Below, piece after piece: positions 24,903 through 34,256 of a stretch of 64,000 bases of DNA (position 1 is the first letter of the stretch; each line of letters opens with the position of its first letter). Location of the stretch: the NCBI GenBank assembly GCA_913055805.1, contig CAJXLF010000003.1, positions 1-64,000 of the forward strand, written 5' to 3'. This DNA is from an uncultured Salinisphaerales bacterium (GTDB lineage Bacteria; Pseudomonadota; Gammaproteobacteria; Nevskiales; CAJXLF01). The notes beneath the pieces are model-generated. The model did not search any database, was not told the DNA's origin, and saw only the letters and a list, made by a program, of their open reading frames with translations. A program made the position numbers and the translations under genes.

Positions 24903-25480
24903 CCCCCAGCCAGGCGTGCGCTGACTTTCACCAGCCGCTGCACCACTTTTTCCACGGCCTGCTGATCGCGCTCGTTCTTGAGCCCGCCGTCGAATGCAAA
25001 CGCATCGGCCGCCTGACTGACGGCATGTTGCTCGGGGATCACCAGTACACCCATGTTCTCGAGAATGTCGCGCAGGTGCATCAGGCCGCGCAGGCCGCCC
25101 AGACGTCCGGGTGATGCCGACAGGATGGCTGCCACCTTGCCCTTGTAAGCCGCCAGACCGGGCACATCGCCATCCGGCCTGGAAACCCAGTCCAGATAAT
25201 TTTTCAATGTGCCGGGTATGGAACTGTTGTATTCCGGCGATGCAATGATGAAGGCATCGTGGTCCTCCATGAGATTGCGCAGGATCTGCGCCCGCTCCGG
25301 AATGCCACCGCCCGTTTCCATGTCGCCGTCGTAAGGCGGTATGCGGTAATCACGCAGATCGATATGGGTGACATCAGCGCCCGCTGCTTCCGCCACCGCG
25401 GCTGCCACAGCAGCCAGCTGCTTGTTCAGGGATGCCTGACGCAGACTGCCGGCAAAGACCAATACCTTGGGTGCTGACAC
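24899..25480 (-). CDS. NAD(P)H-dependent FMN reductase family flavoprotein
   Basis: This 193-residue flavodoxin-like protein has the phosphate-binding loop [15 protein letters not shown] at the N-terminus and the isoalloxazine-contacting [18 protein letters not shown] segment (about residues 81-98), followed by [12 protein letters not shown]. These are hallmarks of ChrR/YieF-like reductases that use NAD(P)H to reduce FMN, quinones or metal oxyanions. The physiological substrate is not deducible. It stands alone between coq7 and speD. Confidence 0.9.
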   Translation of the reverse strand: MSAPKVLVFAGSLRQASLNKQLAAVAAAVAEAAGADVTHIDLRDYRIPPYDGDMETGGGIPERAQILRNLMEDHDAFIIASPEYNSSIPGTLKNYLDWVSRPDGDVPGLAAYKGKVAAILSASPGRLGGLRGLMHLRDILENMGVLVIPEQHAVSQAADAFAFDGGLKNERDQQAVEKVVQRLVKVSARLAGG

Positions 25481-25542
25481 GAAATCACCTTTACTTAAAA
25501 TCCGTTCGGGTCAACAAATAGTAACAGGCAAGTCGCGGCTGG

Positions 25543-26331
25543 CTACTTGGGCAGATTACGTCCGTAAAAGATTTCCTCGATTTCATGCTGCACCCGCTTG
25601 CGGATATTGCGCCCTTCCTTTTTCGTGAGATCTTCCGCCTCACCAAACAGGTAAGTATCGAGGTCGAGATTCTTGAGACGCATCTTGGTGTGGTACATGT
25701 ATTCCTGATGCACGTTCACATCGACCATGTCGTAACGGTCGACAATATCGCGGGCCAGGAAGTCCTGAATGGAATTGATCTTGTGATCGATGAAATGCTT
25801 GCGCCCGCGGATGTTGCGGGTGAAGCCGCGCACGCGGTAATCCATGATCACGATGTCCGACTCGAAACTGCTGATCAGGTAGTTCAGGGCCTTGAGCGGG
25901 GAAATCACACCGCAGGTAGAGACATCAATATCGGCACGGAAGGTGCTGATGCCCTGGTCCGGATGGCTCTCCGGATAGGTGTGAACGGTGATATGACTCT
26001 TGTCCAGATGACCGACCACCGAATCCTTGAGCACTTCGCGTGGCAGGTCTTCCTCACTGATCGGCTCTTCACAGATCAGCATGGTGACGCTGGCGCCCTG
26101 CGGCTCGTAATCCTGACGCGCCACATTGAGAAGATTGGCGCCGATGATATTCGACACCTCGGTGAGGATGTTGGTCAGGCGCTCGGCGTTATAGGCCTCG
26201 TCGATGTACTCGATGTACTCCTGACGATGGGCATCGGTACGCGCATAGCAGATGTCGTAGATGTTGAAGCTGAGTGTCTTGGTCAGGTTGTTAAACCCGT
26301 GCAATTTCAGCTTCTTATCAGACTTTTTCAA
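25543..26331 (-). CDS. speD: S-adenosylmethionine decarboxylase proenzyme (E. coli type)
   Basis: SpeD decarboxylates S-adenosylmethionine to supply aminopropyl groups for spermidine. The 262-residue protein is the long class 1A form of gammaproteobacteria. It self-cleaves at a serine to form the pyruvoyl cofactor; the cleavage-site region is seen around [16 protein letters not shown] (about residues 110-125). The strongly conserved blocks [16 protein letters not shown] and [11 protein letters not shown] follow. No spermidine synthase gene is in the window. Confidence 0.96.
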   Translation of the reverse strand: MKKSDKKLKLHGFNNLTKTLSFNIYDICYARTDAHRQEYIEYIDEAYNAERLTNILTEVSNIIGANLLNVARQDYEPQGASVTMLICEEPISEEDLPREVLKDSVVGHLDKSHITVHTYPESHPDQGISTFRADIDVSTCGVISPLKALNYLISSFESDIVIMDYRVRGFTRNIRGRKHFIDHKINSIQDFLARDIVDRYDMVDVNVHQEYMYHTKMRLKNLDLDTYLFGEAEDLTKKEGRNIRKRVQHEIEEIFYGRNLPK

Positions 26332-26381
26332 TTCGGGGCGCTCCCTGAGAAAGTCGTGAATGGGCGCGTATTATGCGCAAA

Positions 26382-26816
26382 CTAGTTCTCGCTATCTACC
26401 GCGATGATTTCGTGGCTGTGCGTGATGTTCACAGACGCCTGAAGCATGATCGACGCCGAACAGTATTTTTCCGCTGACAGCTGCACCGCACGGGCCACCT
26501 GACGCTCATTAAGACCTTCGCCCATGACCTTAAAATGCAGATGAATATCTGTAAACACCTTGGGATCGCTGTCGACGCGCTCACCCTTGAGCTCGATCAC
26601 CACGTCCTCCACCGGCTGGCGGCCCTTCTTCAGGATATGGATCACGTCCATGGCCGAGCAGGAGCCCACACCCAGCAGGATCAACTCCATCGGACGCACA
26701 CCCAGGTTACGTCCGCCGATTTCGGCCGGACCGTCGATCACCAGGCCGTGACCGCTGCCGGTTTCGCCAACCCAGGCTGCGTTTTCAATCCACTTGATAC
26801 GGGCTTTCATCGCCAT
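26382..26816 (-). CDS. OsmC-family protein (YhfA-like)
   Basis: This 144-residue OsmC-family protein shows the first conserved cysteine in LGVGSCSAMDVIHIL (near residue 53) and the second in SAEKYCSASIMLQ (near residue 118), the redox pair used by OsmC/Ohr peroxidases. The overall pattern follows YhfA rather than the osmotically inducible OsmC. Two Met starts (26816 and 26810) are possible; the first overlaps the trpC stop by 1 base (TAATG), so it is probably the last gene of the trp transcript. Confidence 0.92.
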   Translation of the reverse strand: MAMKARIKWIENAAWVGETGSGHGLVIDGPAEIGGRNLGVRPMELILLGVGSCSAMDVIHILKKGRQPVEDVVIELKGERVDSDPKVFTDIHLHFKVMGEGLNERQVARAVQLSAEKYCSASIMLQASVNITHSHEIIAVDSEN

Positions 26817-27622
26817 TAGTTGGTCTCCAGAAGGTGTTCCAGCGCCACGCCGGGATCGTCCGCGCGCATGAGGGATTCGCCGACCAGGAAGGCATGGACG
26901 CCATGTTCGCGCATGAACGCGACATCTTCATGACCGCCGATACCGCTTTCGGTCACCACCAGGCGTCCCTCGGGAATACGCGGCAACAGATCAATGGTGG
27001 TCTGCAGGGTGGTTTCGAAAGTACGCAGGTTGCGGTTGTTGATGCCCAGCAACACCCGGCCGGCGGCATCGTTCAACGCCAGGGCGCGATCCAGTTCGGC
27101 GGCATCATGCACTTCCACCAGCACGTCCATGCCCTGCTCCAGCGCAGCGGCATTGAGTTCATTCATCTGCCCGTCTTCCAGCGCCGCCACGATCAGCAGG
27201 ATGCAGTCGGCACCCATGGCGCGGGCCTCGGTCACCTGGTAGGTATCGATCATGAAATCCTTGCGCAGCACCGGCAGGCCCGAGGCCTCGCGCGCCTGCT
27301 GCAGATATTCAGCCGCGCCCTGAAAATACTTGCGATCGGTCAGCACCGACAGGCAGGCCGCGCCGCCGGCTGCGTAGCGGGCGGCGATCCAGGCCGGGTC
27401 GAAGTCCTCGCGGATGAGACCCTTGCTGGGCGAGGCTTTCTTGACCTCGGCGATCACGCCGGCGCCGCCGTTTTCGATGCGATCACGCAAGGCAGCGGCA
27501 AAACCCCGTGGCTCGGAAATGCCCGCGGCTATTGCCTCGATTTCTTCGAGCGGATGTGCCGTTCTGGCCGCGGCGACTTCGCCGCGCTTGTGCGCCAGGA
27601 TTTCGGTCAGGATGTCGCTCAC
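26816..27622 (-). CDS. trpC: Indole-3-glycerol-phosphate synthase
   Basis: TrpC closes the indole ring in tryptophan synthesis. The 268-residue monofunctional TIM-barrel protein has the conserved [18 protein letters not shown] block, the [12 protein letters not shown] segment, the [13 protein letters not shown] segment and the phosphate-binding [12 protein letters not shown]. It is not fused to TrpF. It overlaps trpD by 4 bases. trpF, trpA and trpB are not in the window. Confidence 0.96.
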   Translation of the reverse strand: MSDILTEILAHKRGEVAAARTAHPLEEIEAIAAGISEPRGFAAALRDRIENGGAGVIAEVKKASPSKGLIREDFDPAWIAARYAAGGAACLSVLTDRKYFQGAAEYLQQAREASGLPVLRKDFMIDTYQVTEARAMGADCILLIVAALEDGQMNELNAAALEQGMDVLVEVHDAAELDRALALNDAAGRVLLGINNRNLRTFETTLQTTIDLLPRIPEGRLVVTESGIGGHEDVAFMREHGVHAFLVGESLMRADDPGVALEHLLETN

Positions 27623-28680
27623 AGCGCCTCCACGAAAGACTGGCTGAGTTCGACCAGGGCCTGCAGCCTGGCGCTGGCTGCACCGCTATCGATCACTTCC
27701 AGTGCCAGCGCAACGCCACTGCGGATATCCTGCGCCTTGCCGGCCACGTACAGCGCCGCACCGGCGTTGAGAGCGATCATGTCGCGGGCGATGTTCTTTT
27801 CGCCGGCGAATACACCACGGATCAGATCCAGGCTGCCGGCGGCATCCTCCACCCGCAGCGCATCCAGTGAACCACGCTGCAGCCCGACATCTTCCGGCGC
27901 CAGGGTATAGCTGGTGACCTGGCCATTCATGAGTTCGGCCACGCGGGTGGGCGCATTGATACTGAATTCGTCCAGGCCGTCCTCGCCGTGCACCACCAGC
28001 ACATGGCGGCTGCCCAGCGTATTCAGCACCTGCGCCAGTGGCTCGGTCAGGTGGCCGTTGAACACGCCCAGCACCTGGTTGGGCGCGCCGGCCGGATTGG
28101 TCAGCGGTCCCAGAATATTGAAAATGGTGCGCACGCCCAGTTCCCGACGCGGGCCGATGGCATGCTTCATGGCGCCGTGAAAACCGGGTGCGAACATGAA
28201 GCCCACGCCCACTTCGGCCACGCACTGCGCCACCTGTTCGGGACTCAGCGCCAGCTGTACGCCGGCCGCTTCCAGCACGTCGGCACTGCCGGACTTGCTG
28301 GAGACCGAACGGTTGCCGTGCTTGGCCACGCGGCCGCCGGCCGCGGCCACCACGAAGGCGCAGGCGGTGGACACATTGAACAGGCCGGAAGCATCGCCGC
28401 CGGTACCGCAGGTATCCACCAGTTCATCACGATAAGCGGGATCGACCGGCACCGGGGTGGCCAGTTCACGCATCACCTGCGCGGCCGCAGCGATCTCGGC
28501 CACGGTCTCGCCTTTCATGCGCAGCGCCACCAGGAAACCGCCGATCTGGGCGTCCGTGGCTTCGCCGCTCATGATGGTGTTCATCGCCTCGCGCATCTGT
28601 TCGGCGCTCAGGTCGCGGCCTTCGATGACTTGTTGCAAATGGGGTTGCAACTGGCGTTGCAGCAGGGTTTTATCCGGCAT
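27619..28680 (-). CDS. trpD: Anthranilate phosphoribosyltransferase
   Basis: TrpD joins anthranilate to phosphoribosyl diphosphate. About 353 residues; the PRPP-binding [18 protein letters not shown] loop and [19 protein letters not shown] are both clear, as are [14 protein letters not shown] and the [17 protein letters not shown] segment. The ATG at 28680 has GAAGGTGAG just upstream and is preferred to the GTG at 28689. It lies 14 bases after trpG and overlaps trpC. Confidence 0.96.
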   Translation of the reverse strand: MPDKTLLQRQLQPHLQQVIEGRDLSAEQMREAMNTIMSGEATDAQIGGFLVALRMKGETVAEIAAAAQVMRELATPVPVDPAYRDELVDTCGTGGDASGLFNVSTACAFVVAAAGGRVAKHGNRSVSSKSGSADVLEAAGVQLALSPEQVAQCVAEVGVGFMFAPGFHGAMKHAIGPRRELGVRTIFNILGPLTNPAGAPNQVLGVFNGHLTEPLAQVLNTLGSRHVLVVHGEDGLDEFSINAPTRVAELMNGQVTSYTLAPEDVGLQRGSLDALRVEDAAGSLDLIRGVFAGEKNIARDMIALNAGAALYVAGKAQDIRSGVALALEVIDSGAASARLQALVELSQSFVEAL

Positions 28681-28694
28681 GGCGCTCACCTTCT

Positions 28695-29279
28695 TTATGC
28701 ACAGCGCTCGAGAAAATTCTTGAGCAGGGCGTGGCCGTGCTCGCTGAGGATGGACTCGGGATGAAACTGCACCCCTTCCACGTCCAGCGTCTTGTGACGC
28801 AGGCCCATGATTTCATCCACCTGTCCGTCTTCGCCCTGTGTCCAGGCGGTGACTTCCAGACAATCCGGCAGACTGTCCTTGGCCACCACCAGCGAATGAT
28901 AGCGGGTGGCATCGAAGGGACTGGGCAGGCCGGTAAACACGCCCTGGCCGTTGTGATAGATCTTCGAGATCTTGCCGTGCATGACCTCGCGGGCACGTAC
29001 CACCTCGCCGCCAAAAGCCTGACCGATGGCCTGATGACCCAGGCAGACACCCAGGATCGGCAGACGGCCAGCCATTTTCCCGATGACTTCCAGCGACACG
29101 CCGGCCTCGTTGGGTGTGCAGGGTCCTGGCGAAATGACAATGCCCTCGGGCTCCAGCGCCTCGATCTCGGCTACCGTGATGCGGTCGTTGCGGCGCACAG
29201 CCACGTCGGCATTCAATTCACCCAGGTATTGCACCAGGTTGTAGGTGAAGGAGTCATAGTTGTCGATCATCAGAATCAT
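28695..29279 (-). CDS. trpG: Anthranilate synthase component II (glutamine amidotransferase)
   Basis: TrpG/PabA supplies ammonia from glutamine to TrpE. From ATG 29279 ([19 protein letters not shown]) it is 194 residues. The catalytic triad is visible: cysteine in [16 protein letters not shown], histidine and glutamate in [13 protein letters not shown]. The start follows GGAAGG. In many bacteria this subunit also serves p-aminobenzoate synthesis. A 139-base repeat-like insertion separates it from trpE. Confidence 0.95.
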   Translation of the reverse strand: MILMIDNYDSFTYNLVQYLGELNADVAVRRNDRITVAEIEALEPEGIVISPGPCTPNEAGVSLEVIGKMAGRLPILGVCLGHQAIGQAFGGEVVRAREVMHGKISKIYHNGQGVFTGLPSPFDATRYHSLVVAKDSLPDCLEVTAWTQGEDGQVDEIMGLRHKTLDVEGVQFHPESILSEHGHALLKNFLERCA

Positions 29280-29284
29280 GAGCC

Positions 29285-29415
29285 TTCCCCACAACTACTA
29301 CGCTCGTCATCTCGCATGCCAGCGATGCTCGGAATCCTCACGTATTGAGATATACGCTGCGGCTCCTGCGCTCCGGTGGCTAGCGACCTGACTTCGCTCG
29401 CTACGTTCTGTGAAA
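29285..29415. repeat. Repeat-like palindromic insert between trpE and trpG
   Basis: The gap between trpE and trpG holds several short palindromic pieces: TAGCGA...TCGCTA near 29380-29403 and GCAT...ATGC near 29314-29329. It has no coding character. Most trpE-trpG pairs in relatives are close together, so this stretch looks inserted. It could be a dispersed intergenic repeat or an RNA element affecting expression of the distal genes. Recurrence elsewhere in the genome is needed to call it a repeat with certainty. Confidence 0.45.
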
Positions 29416-29418
29416 GAC

Positions 29419-30897
29419 TCATTGCGACGCCCCCTCGGCCATGCCCGCCGCCCGGATCACCGCCTGCGCCTTGTTCATGGTTTCTTCCCACTCCTTGCTC
29501 GGCACCGAGTCGGCGACGATGCCGGCGCCGGCCTGTACATGCAGCTGGCCGTCCTTGATCACGGCGGTGCGGATGGCGATGGCGGTGTCCATGTTGCCGT
29601 TCCAGCCCAGGTAACCGACCGCGCCGGAGTAGACGCCACGCTTGACCGGCTCCAGTTCATCAATGATTTCCAGAGCGCGGATCTTCGGCGCACCGGACAG
29701 CGTGCCGGCCGGGAACGTGGCGCGCAGGGCATCCATGGCGCTGATCCCGGGTTTCAGCTTGCCGGTGACATTCGAGACGATATGCATGACATGTGAATAA
29801 CGCTCGACGATCATCTGGTCGGTCACTTCCACCGACCCCACCTCGGCCACGCGCCCGGCGTCGTTGCGGCCCAGATCGATCAGCATCAGGTGCTCGGCGA
29901 TTTCCTTGGGATCAGCCAGCAGGTCCTCTTCATAGGCGCGATCCTCGGCCTCGGTATGACCGCGCGGACGCGTGCCGGCGAGGGGCCGCACGGTGATTTC
30001 ACCGTCTTCGACCCGCAGCAGGATTTCCGGGGACGCACCCACCACATGATGATCGCCCAGGTTGAGGCAGAACATGTAGGGCGAGGGATTCAAGCTGCGC
30101 AGCGCGCGATACAGACCCAGCGGCGAACCACTGAACTTGGCTGTGAGCCGTTGCGAGGGCACCACCTGCATGACATCGCCGGCACGGATGTATTCACGGA
30201 TACGTTCCACCGCCGCCTCGTAGCCTTCCTGCGTAAAGCCGGAGACGAATTCCACCGCCGGCCGGTCACCGGCCTGCAGCGCAGGCGCCGGCGGCGGCGT
30301 CAGTGGCTGGCGCATACCTTCAACAATTTCATCCAGACGTGCTTCGGCGCGCGTCATGTCTTCCGGCGAAGACGGATCGGCATGCACGATGGCAAACAGT
30401 CGCCCGGCCAGGTTGTCGAACACCACCAGCTCATCGGACAACATGAGCAGAATATCCGGCGTACCCAGCGGGTCGGGTTTGCCGTCCGCCTGGCCGCGCA
30501 GGCGCGGTTCGATATAGCGCACGGTGTCATAACCGAAATAGCCCACCAGCCCGCCGGTCAAGCGCGGCAGGTCGGGCGGCTCGGGCACATCAAATTGGTC
30601 GGCATAGGCTTCGATCCAGGCCAGCGGGTCGTCGACGGTTTCCTGACTAACCAGCTCGCCGTCTCGCTCCACGCTGACCTCGAATCCGCGCACCTTGATG
30701 ATCTCGCGGCACGGCAGGCCGATAATCGAGTAACGGCCCCAGCGCTCGCCGCCCTGCACTGATTCGAACAGATAGCTGTAGGGCGCATCCGCCAGTTTCA
30801 GATACACCGACAGCGGCGTATCCAGGTCCGCCGGCGCTTCACGCACCAACGGCACGCGGCGCTGCGGCGTCATGGCGTAGGAACCTTGAATGGGCAT
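29419..30897 (-). CDS. trpE: Anthranilate synthase component I
   Basis: TrpE converts chorismate and ammonia to anthranilate. The 492-residue protein has the N-terminal regulatory region with LESVQ-like [18 protein letters not shown] (tryptophan feedback-binding area) and the C-terminal chorismate-binding domain, with [55 protein letters not shown] and [18 protein letters not shown]. The start [13 protein letters not shown] at 30897 is favoured; a second Met lies eight residues later. No leader peptide with Trp codons was seen upstream. Confidence 0.96.
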   Translation of the reverse strand: MPIQGSYAMTPQRRVPLVREAPADLDTPLSVYLKLADAPYSYLFESVQGGERWGRYSIIGLPCREIIKVRGFEVSVERDGELVSQETVDDPLAWIEAYADQFDVPEPPDLPRLTGGLVGYFGYDTVRYIEPRLRGQADGKPDPLGTPDILLMLSDELVVFDNLAGRLFAIVHADPSSPEDMTRAEARLDEIVEGMRQPLTPPPAPALQAGDRPAVEFVSGFTQEGYEAAVERIREYIRAGDVMQVVPSQRLTAKFSGSPLGLYRALRSLNPSPYMFCLNLGDHHVVGASPEILLRVEDGEITVRPLAGTRPRGHTEAEDRAYEEDLLADPKEIAEHLMLIDLGRNDAGRVAEVGSVEVTDQMIVERYSHVMHIVSNVTGKLKPGISAMDALRATFPAGTLSGAPKIRALEIIDELEPVKRGVYSGAVGYLGWNGNMDTAIAIRTAVIKDGQLHVQAGAGIVADSVPSKEWEETMNKAQAVIRAAGMAEGASQ

Positions 30898-30914
30898 GGT
30901 TTACAGACTGGGCG

Positions 30915-31589
30915 CTAGGTGGATTGAATGGCGCCACGCATGGCGTCGATGGTTGCCTTGTAGTCGTCGCTGTTGAAGATGGCGGAACCGGCCACGAAGG
31001 TATCGGCGCCGGCGGCGGCGATTTCGCCGATGTTGTCCACTTTCACACCGCCGTCGATTTCCAGGCGAATGTCACGGCCGCTGGCGTCGATGCGTGCGCG
31101 GGCCGCGCGCAGCTTGTCCAGCGCCGAGGGAATGAAACTCTGGCCGCCGAAACCGGGATTGACCGACATCAACAGAATCATGTCGACCTTGTCCATCACA
31201 TAGTCCAGGTAATCCAGCGGCGTGGCGGGATTGAACACCAGTCCGGACTTGCAGCCGCTGTCACGCACCAGCTGCAGACTGCGGTCGATATGCCCGGATG
31301 CCTCGGGGTGAAAGGTGATATAGCTGGCGCCGGCCTCGGCGAAATCGCCAATCAGGCGGTCCACCGGCGACACCATCAGGTGTACGTCGATGGGCGCGCT
31401 GATGCCATAGTCACGCAGGGCCTTGCAGATGGGTGGGCCGAAGGTGAGATTCGGCACGTAGTGGTTGTCCATGACATCGAAATGCACGATGTCGGCGCCG
31501 GCTTCGAGCACGCGCTCGACGTCCTCGCCGAGCCGCGCCAGATCGGCGGACAGGATGGAGGGGGCGATCAATGCTTCTTGTCGGGCCAT
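30915..31589 (-). CDS. rpe: Ribulose-phosphate 3-epimerase
   Basis: Rpe interconverts ribulose 5-phosphate and xylulose 5-phosphate. From ATG 31589 it is 224 residues. Conserved features are [33 protein letters not shown] (catalytic Asp and metal-binding His), [26 protein letters not shown] and [12 protein letters not shown]. It precedes trpE by 17 bases. The gph gene that usually lies between rpe and trpE in gammaproteobacteria is absent. Confidence 0.96.
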   Translation of the reverse strand: MARQEALIAPSILSADLARLGEDVERVLEAGADIVHFDVMDNHYVPNLTFGPPICKALRDYGISAPIDVHLMVSPVDRLIGDFAEAGASYITFHPEASGHIDRSLQLVRDSGCKSGLVFNPATPLDYLDYVMDKVDMILLMSVNPGFGGQSFIPSALDKLRAARARIDASGRDIRLEIDGGVKVDNIGEIAAAGADTFVAGSAIFNSDDYKATIDAMRGAIQST

Positions 31590-31676
31590 GACGCTTGCCA
31601 ATACAGTGCTTTCGGGGCGGCTACTTTACCCGATGGACCCTGCTGTTGCAGCTTTTTTGGCAGGGGCAGTTGCAGC

Positions 31677-31764
31677 GTTAAAGCTTTGCGAGAACGCTGT
31701 GAATACATCCCTGTACGCTCCGACGGCCGCGTCCATGCGGCCGACGCTCTCGCAAAGCTTTAAC
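31677..31764. repeat. Large inverted repeat in rpe-purC divergent gap
   Basis: Outer arms GTTAAAGCTTTGCGAGA and TCTCGCAAAGCTTTAAC (17 bases each, perfectly complementary) enclose a core that itself contains CGGCCGC-GTCCAT-GCGGCCG. The whole is 88 bases. It lies between the divergent rpe and purC starts, so it is not a simple terminator of either. The nested palindromes suggest a mobile palindromic element or a structured regulatory site. Confidence 0.75.
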
Positions 31765-31842
31765 ACCGCAACCCTGTTCCCTCCAGCAACACAGGACAGG
31801 TACAATGCGCCGCTCCCTTTCCAACCAGATGAAGCCTTCGCC

Positions 31843-32730
31843 ATGCAAAACGCATTGTTCGAATCCAGCATCAAGAGCCTGCCGCTGCTCAACCGCGGCA
31901 AGGTGCGTGATATCTACAGCGTGGGTGACGATCACCTGCTGATTGTGACCACCGATCGCCTCTCGGCCTTCGACGTGATCCTGCCCGACCCCATTCCCGG
32001 CAAGGGTGCCGTGCTGACCGCCGTCTCCAACTTCTGGTTCGAGCGCACCAAAGACATTATCGGCAACCACCTGTCCGACATGACCCTGGAACAAGCCCTG
32101 CCCGACGCCGAGGAACGCGCCCAAGTGGAAGGTCGCGCCATCGTGGTCAAGAAACTGCGGCCGCTGCCGGTGGAAGCCATCGTGCGCGGCTACATCATCG
32201 GCTCCGGCTGGAAGGACTACCAGAAGACCGGTTCGGTATGCGGCATCCAGCTACCTGAAGGACTGCAGCAGGCCGACAAACTGCCCGAAGCGCTGTATAC
32301 GCCTTCGACCAAAGCCGAGGTCGGGGAACACGACGAGAACATTGATTTCGACGCCACGGTCAAACTGCTGGGCCGCGAACTGGCCGAGAAAGTGCGTGAC
32401 GTCAGTCTGCGCATCTACAAGGAAGCGGCCGATTTTGCCCGTGAGAAAGGCATCATCATCGCCGACACCAAATTCGAGTTCGGCCTGGACGAGAACGACA
32501 ACCTGCTGCTGATCGACGAGGCCCTGACGCCCGACTCCTCTCGCTTCTGGCCGGCCGACAGCTATCGCCCGGGCATCAGCCCGCCCAGCTTCGACAAGCA
32601 GTTCGTACGCGACTACCTGGAAACCCTGGACTGGGACAAGACCCCGCCGGCGCCGCATCTGCCCGAAGACATCCTGCAGAAAACCGCCGACAAGTATCGC
32701 GAAGCACAGACGCGGGTGACGGGCAGCTGA
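31843..32730 (+). CDS. purC: Phosphoribosylaminoimidazole-succinocarboxamide synthase
   Basis: PurC joins aspartate to CAIR in purine synthesis. The ATG at 31843 gives 295 residues, the long form seen in many proteobacteria and fungi rather than the 237-residue E. coli form. Motifs: [56 protein letters not shown](I)GSGWKDY and [31 protein letters not shown], cited here by their recognisable cores [25 protein letters not shown] and DTKFEFGLD. The upstream in-frame extension to 31465 crosses the palindrome and rpe and is not real. Confidence 0.95.
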   Translation: MQNALFESSIKSLPLLNRGKVRDIYSVGDDHLLIVTTDRLSAFDVILPDPIPGKGAVLTAVSNFWFERTKDIIGNHLSDMTLEQALPDAEERAQVEGRAIVVKKLRPLPVEAIVRGYIIGSGWKDYQKTGSVCGIQLPEGLQQADKLPEALYTPSTKAEVGEHDENIDFDATVKLLGRELAEKVRDVSLRIYKEAADFAREKGIIIADTKFEFGLDENDNLLLIDEALTPDSSRFWPADSYRPGISPPSFDKQFVRDYLETLDWDKTPPAPHLPEDILQKTADKYREAQTRVTGS

Positions 32731-32757
32731 TTCGCGCCAGACTTCACGGCAACACCG

Positions 32758-32785
32758 GAAAAAGCGGCCTGAGGGCCGCTTTTTT
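32758..32785 (+). terminator. Rho-independent terminator after purC
   Basis: AAAGCGGCC (32761-32769), a 4-base loop TGAG whose last base can pair, and GGCCGCTTT (32774-32782) form a strong hairpin followed by a T-run, 28 bases after the purC stop. Confidence 0.9.
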
Positions 32786-32911
32786 CTTGTTTTTTCAGCG
32801 ACTTTTCGCAAAACACATGACAAGCGCCCGCCAAGCTGGCTATATTTCCAGTGAAGAACATCGCATAACCCGGCGATGATCCGGTCTCCGGGTTGTGCTG
32901 AGGAGATAACG

Positions 32912-33907
32912 ATGCGCGCAATTCAGTTCAGCCGATTCGGCAACCCAGCGGAAGTTCTCGAACTGGTCGATCACGACCCCGGCTACCCCGCCGACGGCGA
33001 GGCGTTGGTCACTGTCGAGGCCACACCCATCCATCCCTCGGACCTGCTCACGGTCAGCGGTGAATACGGCCTGCTCCCGCCCTTGCCGGCGACACCCGGC
33101 AACGAAGGCGTCGGCCGGGTGCTGGAAGCCGGCCGCGGAGTCAGCCACATCAAGACAGGCGATCTGGTTCTTCTGCCACTGGGCAGCGGCACCTGGTGTC
33201 AGCAGATGCGCAGTAGCGCCGAAGAACTCGTCAAGCTCCCGGACAACACCGACCCGGTGCAGTCGAGCATGATGACGATCAACCCGCTCACCGCAGACCT
33301 GCTGCTCGGCGACATTGTCGATCTGCAGCCGGGTGACTGGATCATCCAGAATGCCGCCAACTCCTCGGTGGGCCACTACCTGGCTGCCCTCGCCAAACAG
33401 CGCGGCATCAAGACTATCAACCTGGTACGCCGTGGCGGCGGTGTGGAACTGCAGCTGAATGAGCTGGGCGCTACCGAAGTCATCGTGGACAAGGGCCAGG
33501 ATATTCCCGACCAGGTCAAAGCCATTGTCGGCGGCGACCCTGTACGACTGGCGATCGATGCCGTGGGTGGCGCAGGCAGCAATGTGCTGGCGCGCTGCCT
33601 GAGCGAAGGCGGCACCCTGGTCAGCTATGGCCGCATGTCCGGACAGGCTTGTGAAATTGATCCCAGCCTGCTGATTTTCCGTGACATCCGCGTTACCGGC
33701 TTCTGGCTGCTCAACTGGTTGCGCGAGCATGGCCGCCAGGCGATGGTGCAGCGCCTACACAGTCTGAGCCAGCATGTTGCAGCGGGTCGCTTGCGCGCGG
33801 AAATAGCCGGCACGTATCCTCTGGAACGCATCCGCGATGCTGTGCGGCAGGCCCAGCAATCCAGCCGCGACGGCAAGGTCGTACTTACACCAGAAGCGCA
33901 TTGGTGA
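32912..33907 (+). CDS. Zinc-free MDR oxidoreductase, MECR/quinone-reductase-like
   Basis: This 331-residue member of the medium-chain dehydrogenase/reductase superfamily starts at ATG 32912 after AGGAG. N-terminal GroES-like domain: ATPIHPSDLLTVSGEYG and PATPGNEGVGRVLEAG. Rossmann domain: LQPGDWIIQNAANSSVGHYLAALAK, with the NSSVGHY signature of 2-enoyl thioester reductases (mitochondrial MECR/Etr1 type). The zinc-binding cysteines of alcohol dehydrogenases are missing. It may reduce enoyl thioesters or quinones with NADPH; the substrate is inferred from family only. Confidence 0.85.
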   Translation: MRAIQFSRFGNPAEVLELVDHDPGYPADGEALVTVEATPIHPSDLLTVSGEYGLLPPLPATPGNEGVGRVLEAGRGVSHIKTGDLVLLPLGSGTWCQQMRSSAEELVKLPDNTDPVQSSMMTINPLTADLLLGDIVDLQPGDWIIQNAANSSVGHYLAALAKQRGIKTINLVRRGGGVELQLNELGATEVIVDKGQDIPDQVKAIVGGDPVRLAIDAVGGAGSNVLARCLSEGGTLVSYGRMSGQACEIDPSLLIFRDIRVTGFWLLNWLREHGRQAMVQRLHSLSQHVAAGRLRAEIAGTYPLERIRDAVRQAQQSSRDGKVVLTPEAHW

Positions 33908-33914
33908 CAGCCTG

Positions 33915-34232
33915 ATGATTATCAAGATTGAAATCGACGTAAAACCGGAGGAGCTGCGGCGCTTCCTGGGACTGCCGGATGTCGGCGCTCTGCAGGAAGA
34001 CATGGTCGACTACCTGCGCCTTAAAATCGGCAGTGGCATCGAACACTTTGACCCCGCCCAGTTCCTCAAGGAGAACATCGAGACCGGCAGCAAGGCCTGG
34101 AAGCGCCTAATGTCGATGGCCAACTCCTTTACCACGGAAGAACCTGAACAACCGGCTCCGAAGAAACGCAGCACCACACGCAAATCCACTGGCAGAAGCG
34201 GCACCCGCACGCGCAAGACCAGCAAGTCCTGA
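33915..34232 (+). CDS. DUF6489-like small protein with basic tail
   Basis: This 105-residue protein starts at ATG 33915 (MIIKIEIDVKPEELRRFLGLPDV). The pattern IDV-PEE-RRFLGLPDV and a following helix (GIEHFDPAQFLKENIETGSKAWKRL) match what I recall as DUF6489, small proteins with phasin-like amphipathic helices. The last 30 residues are rich in Lys, Arg, Thr and Ser (KKRSTTRKS, RTRKTSKS), suggesting nucleic-acid or membrane-surface binding. It sits 7 bases after the MDR gene and 24 bases before the GAF-SpoIIE gene. Function unknown. Confidence 0.7.
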   Translation: MIIKIEIDVKPEELRRFLGLPDVGALQEDMVDYLRLKIGSGIEHFDPAQFLKENIETGSKAWKRLMSMANSFTTEEPEQPAPKKRSTTRKSTGRSGTRTRKTSKS

Positions 34233-34256
34233 AGCTGCGGGTCACCGGCCCAGTCC

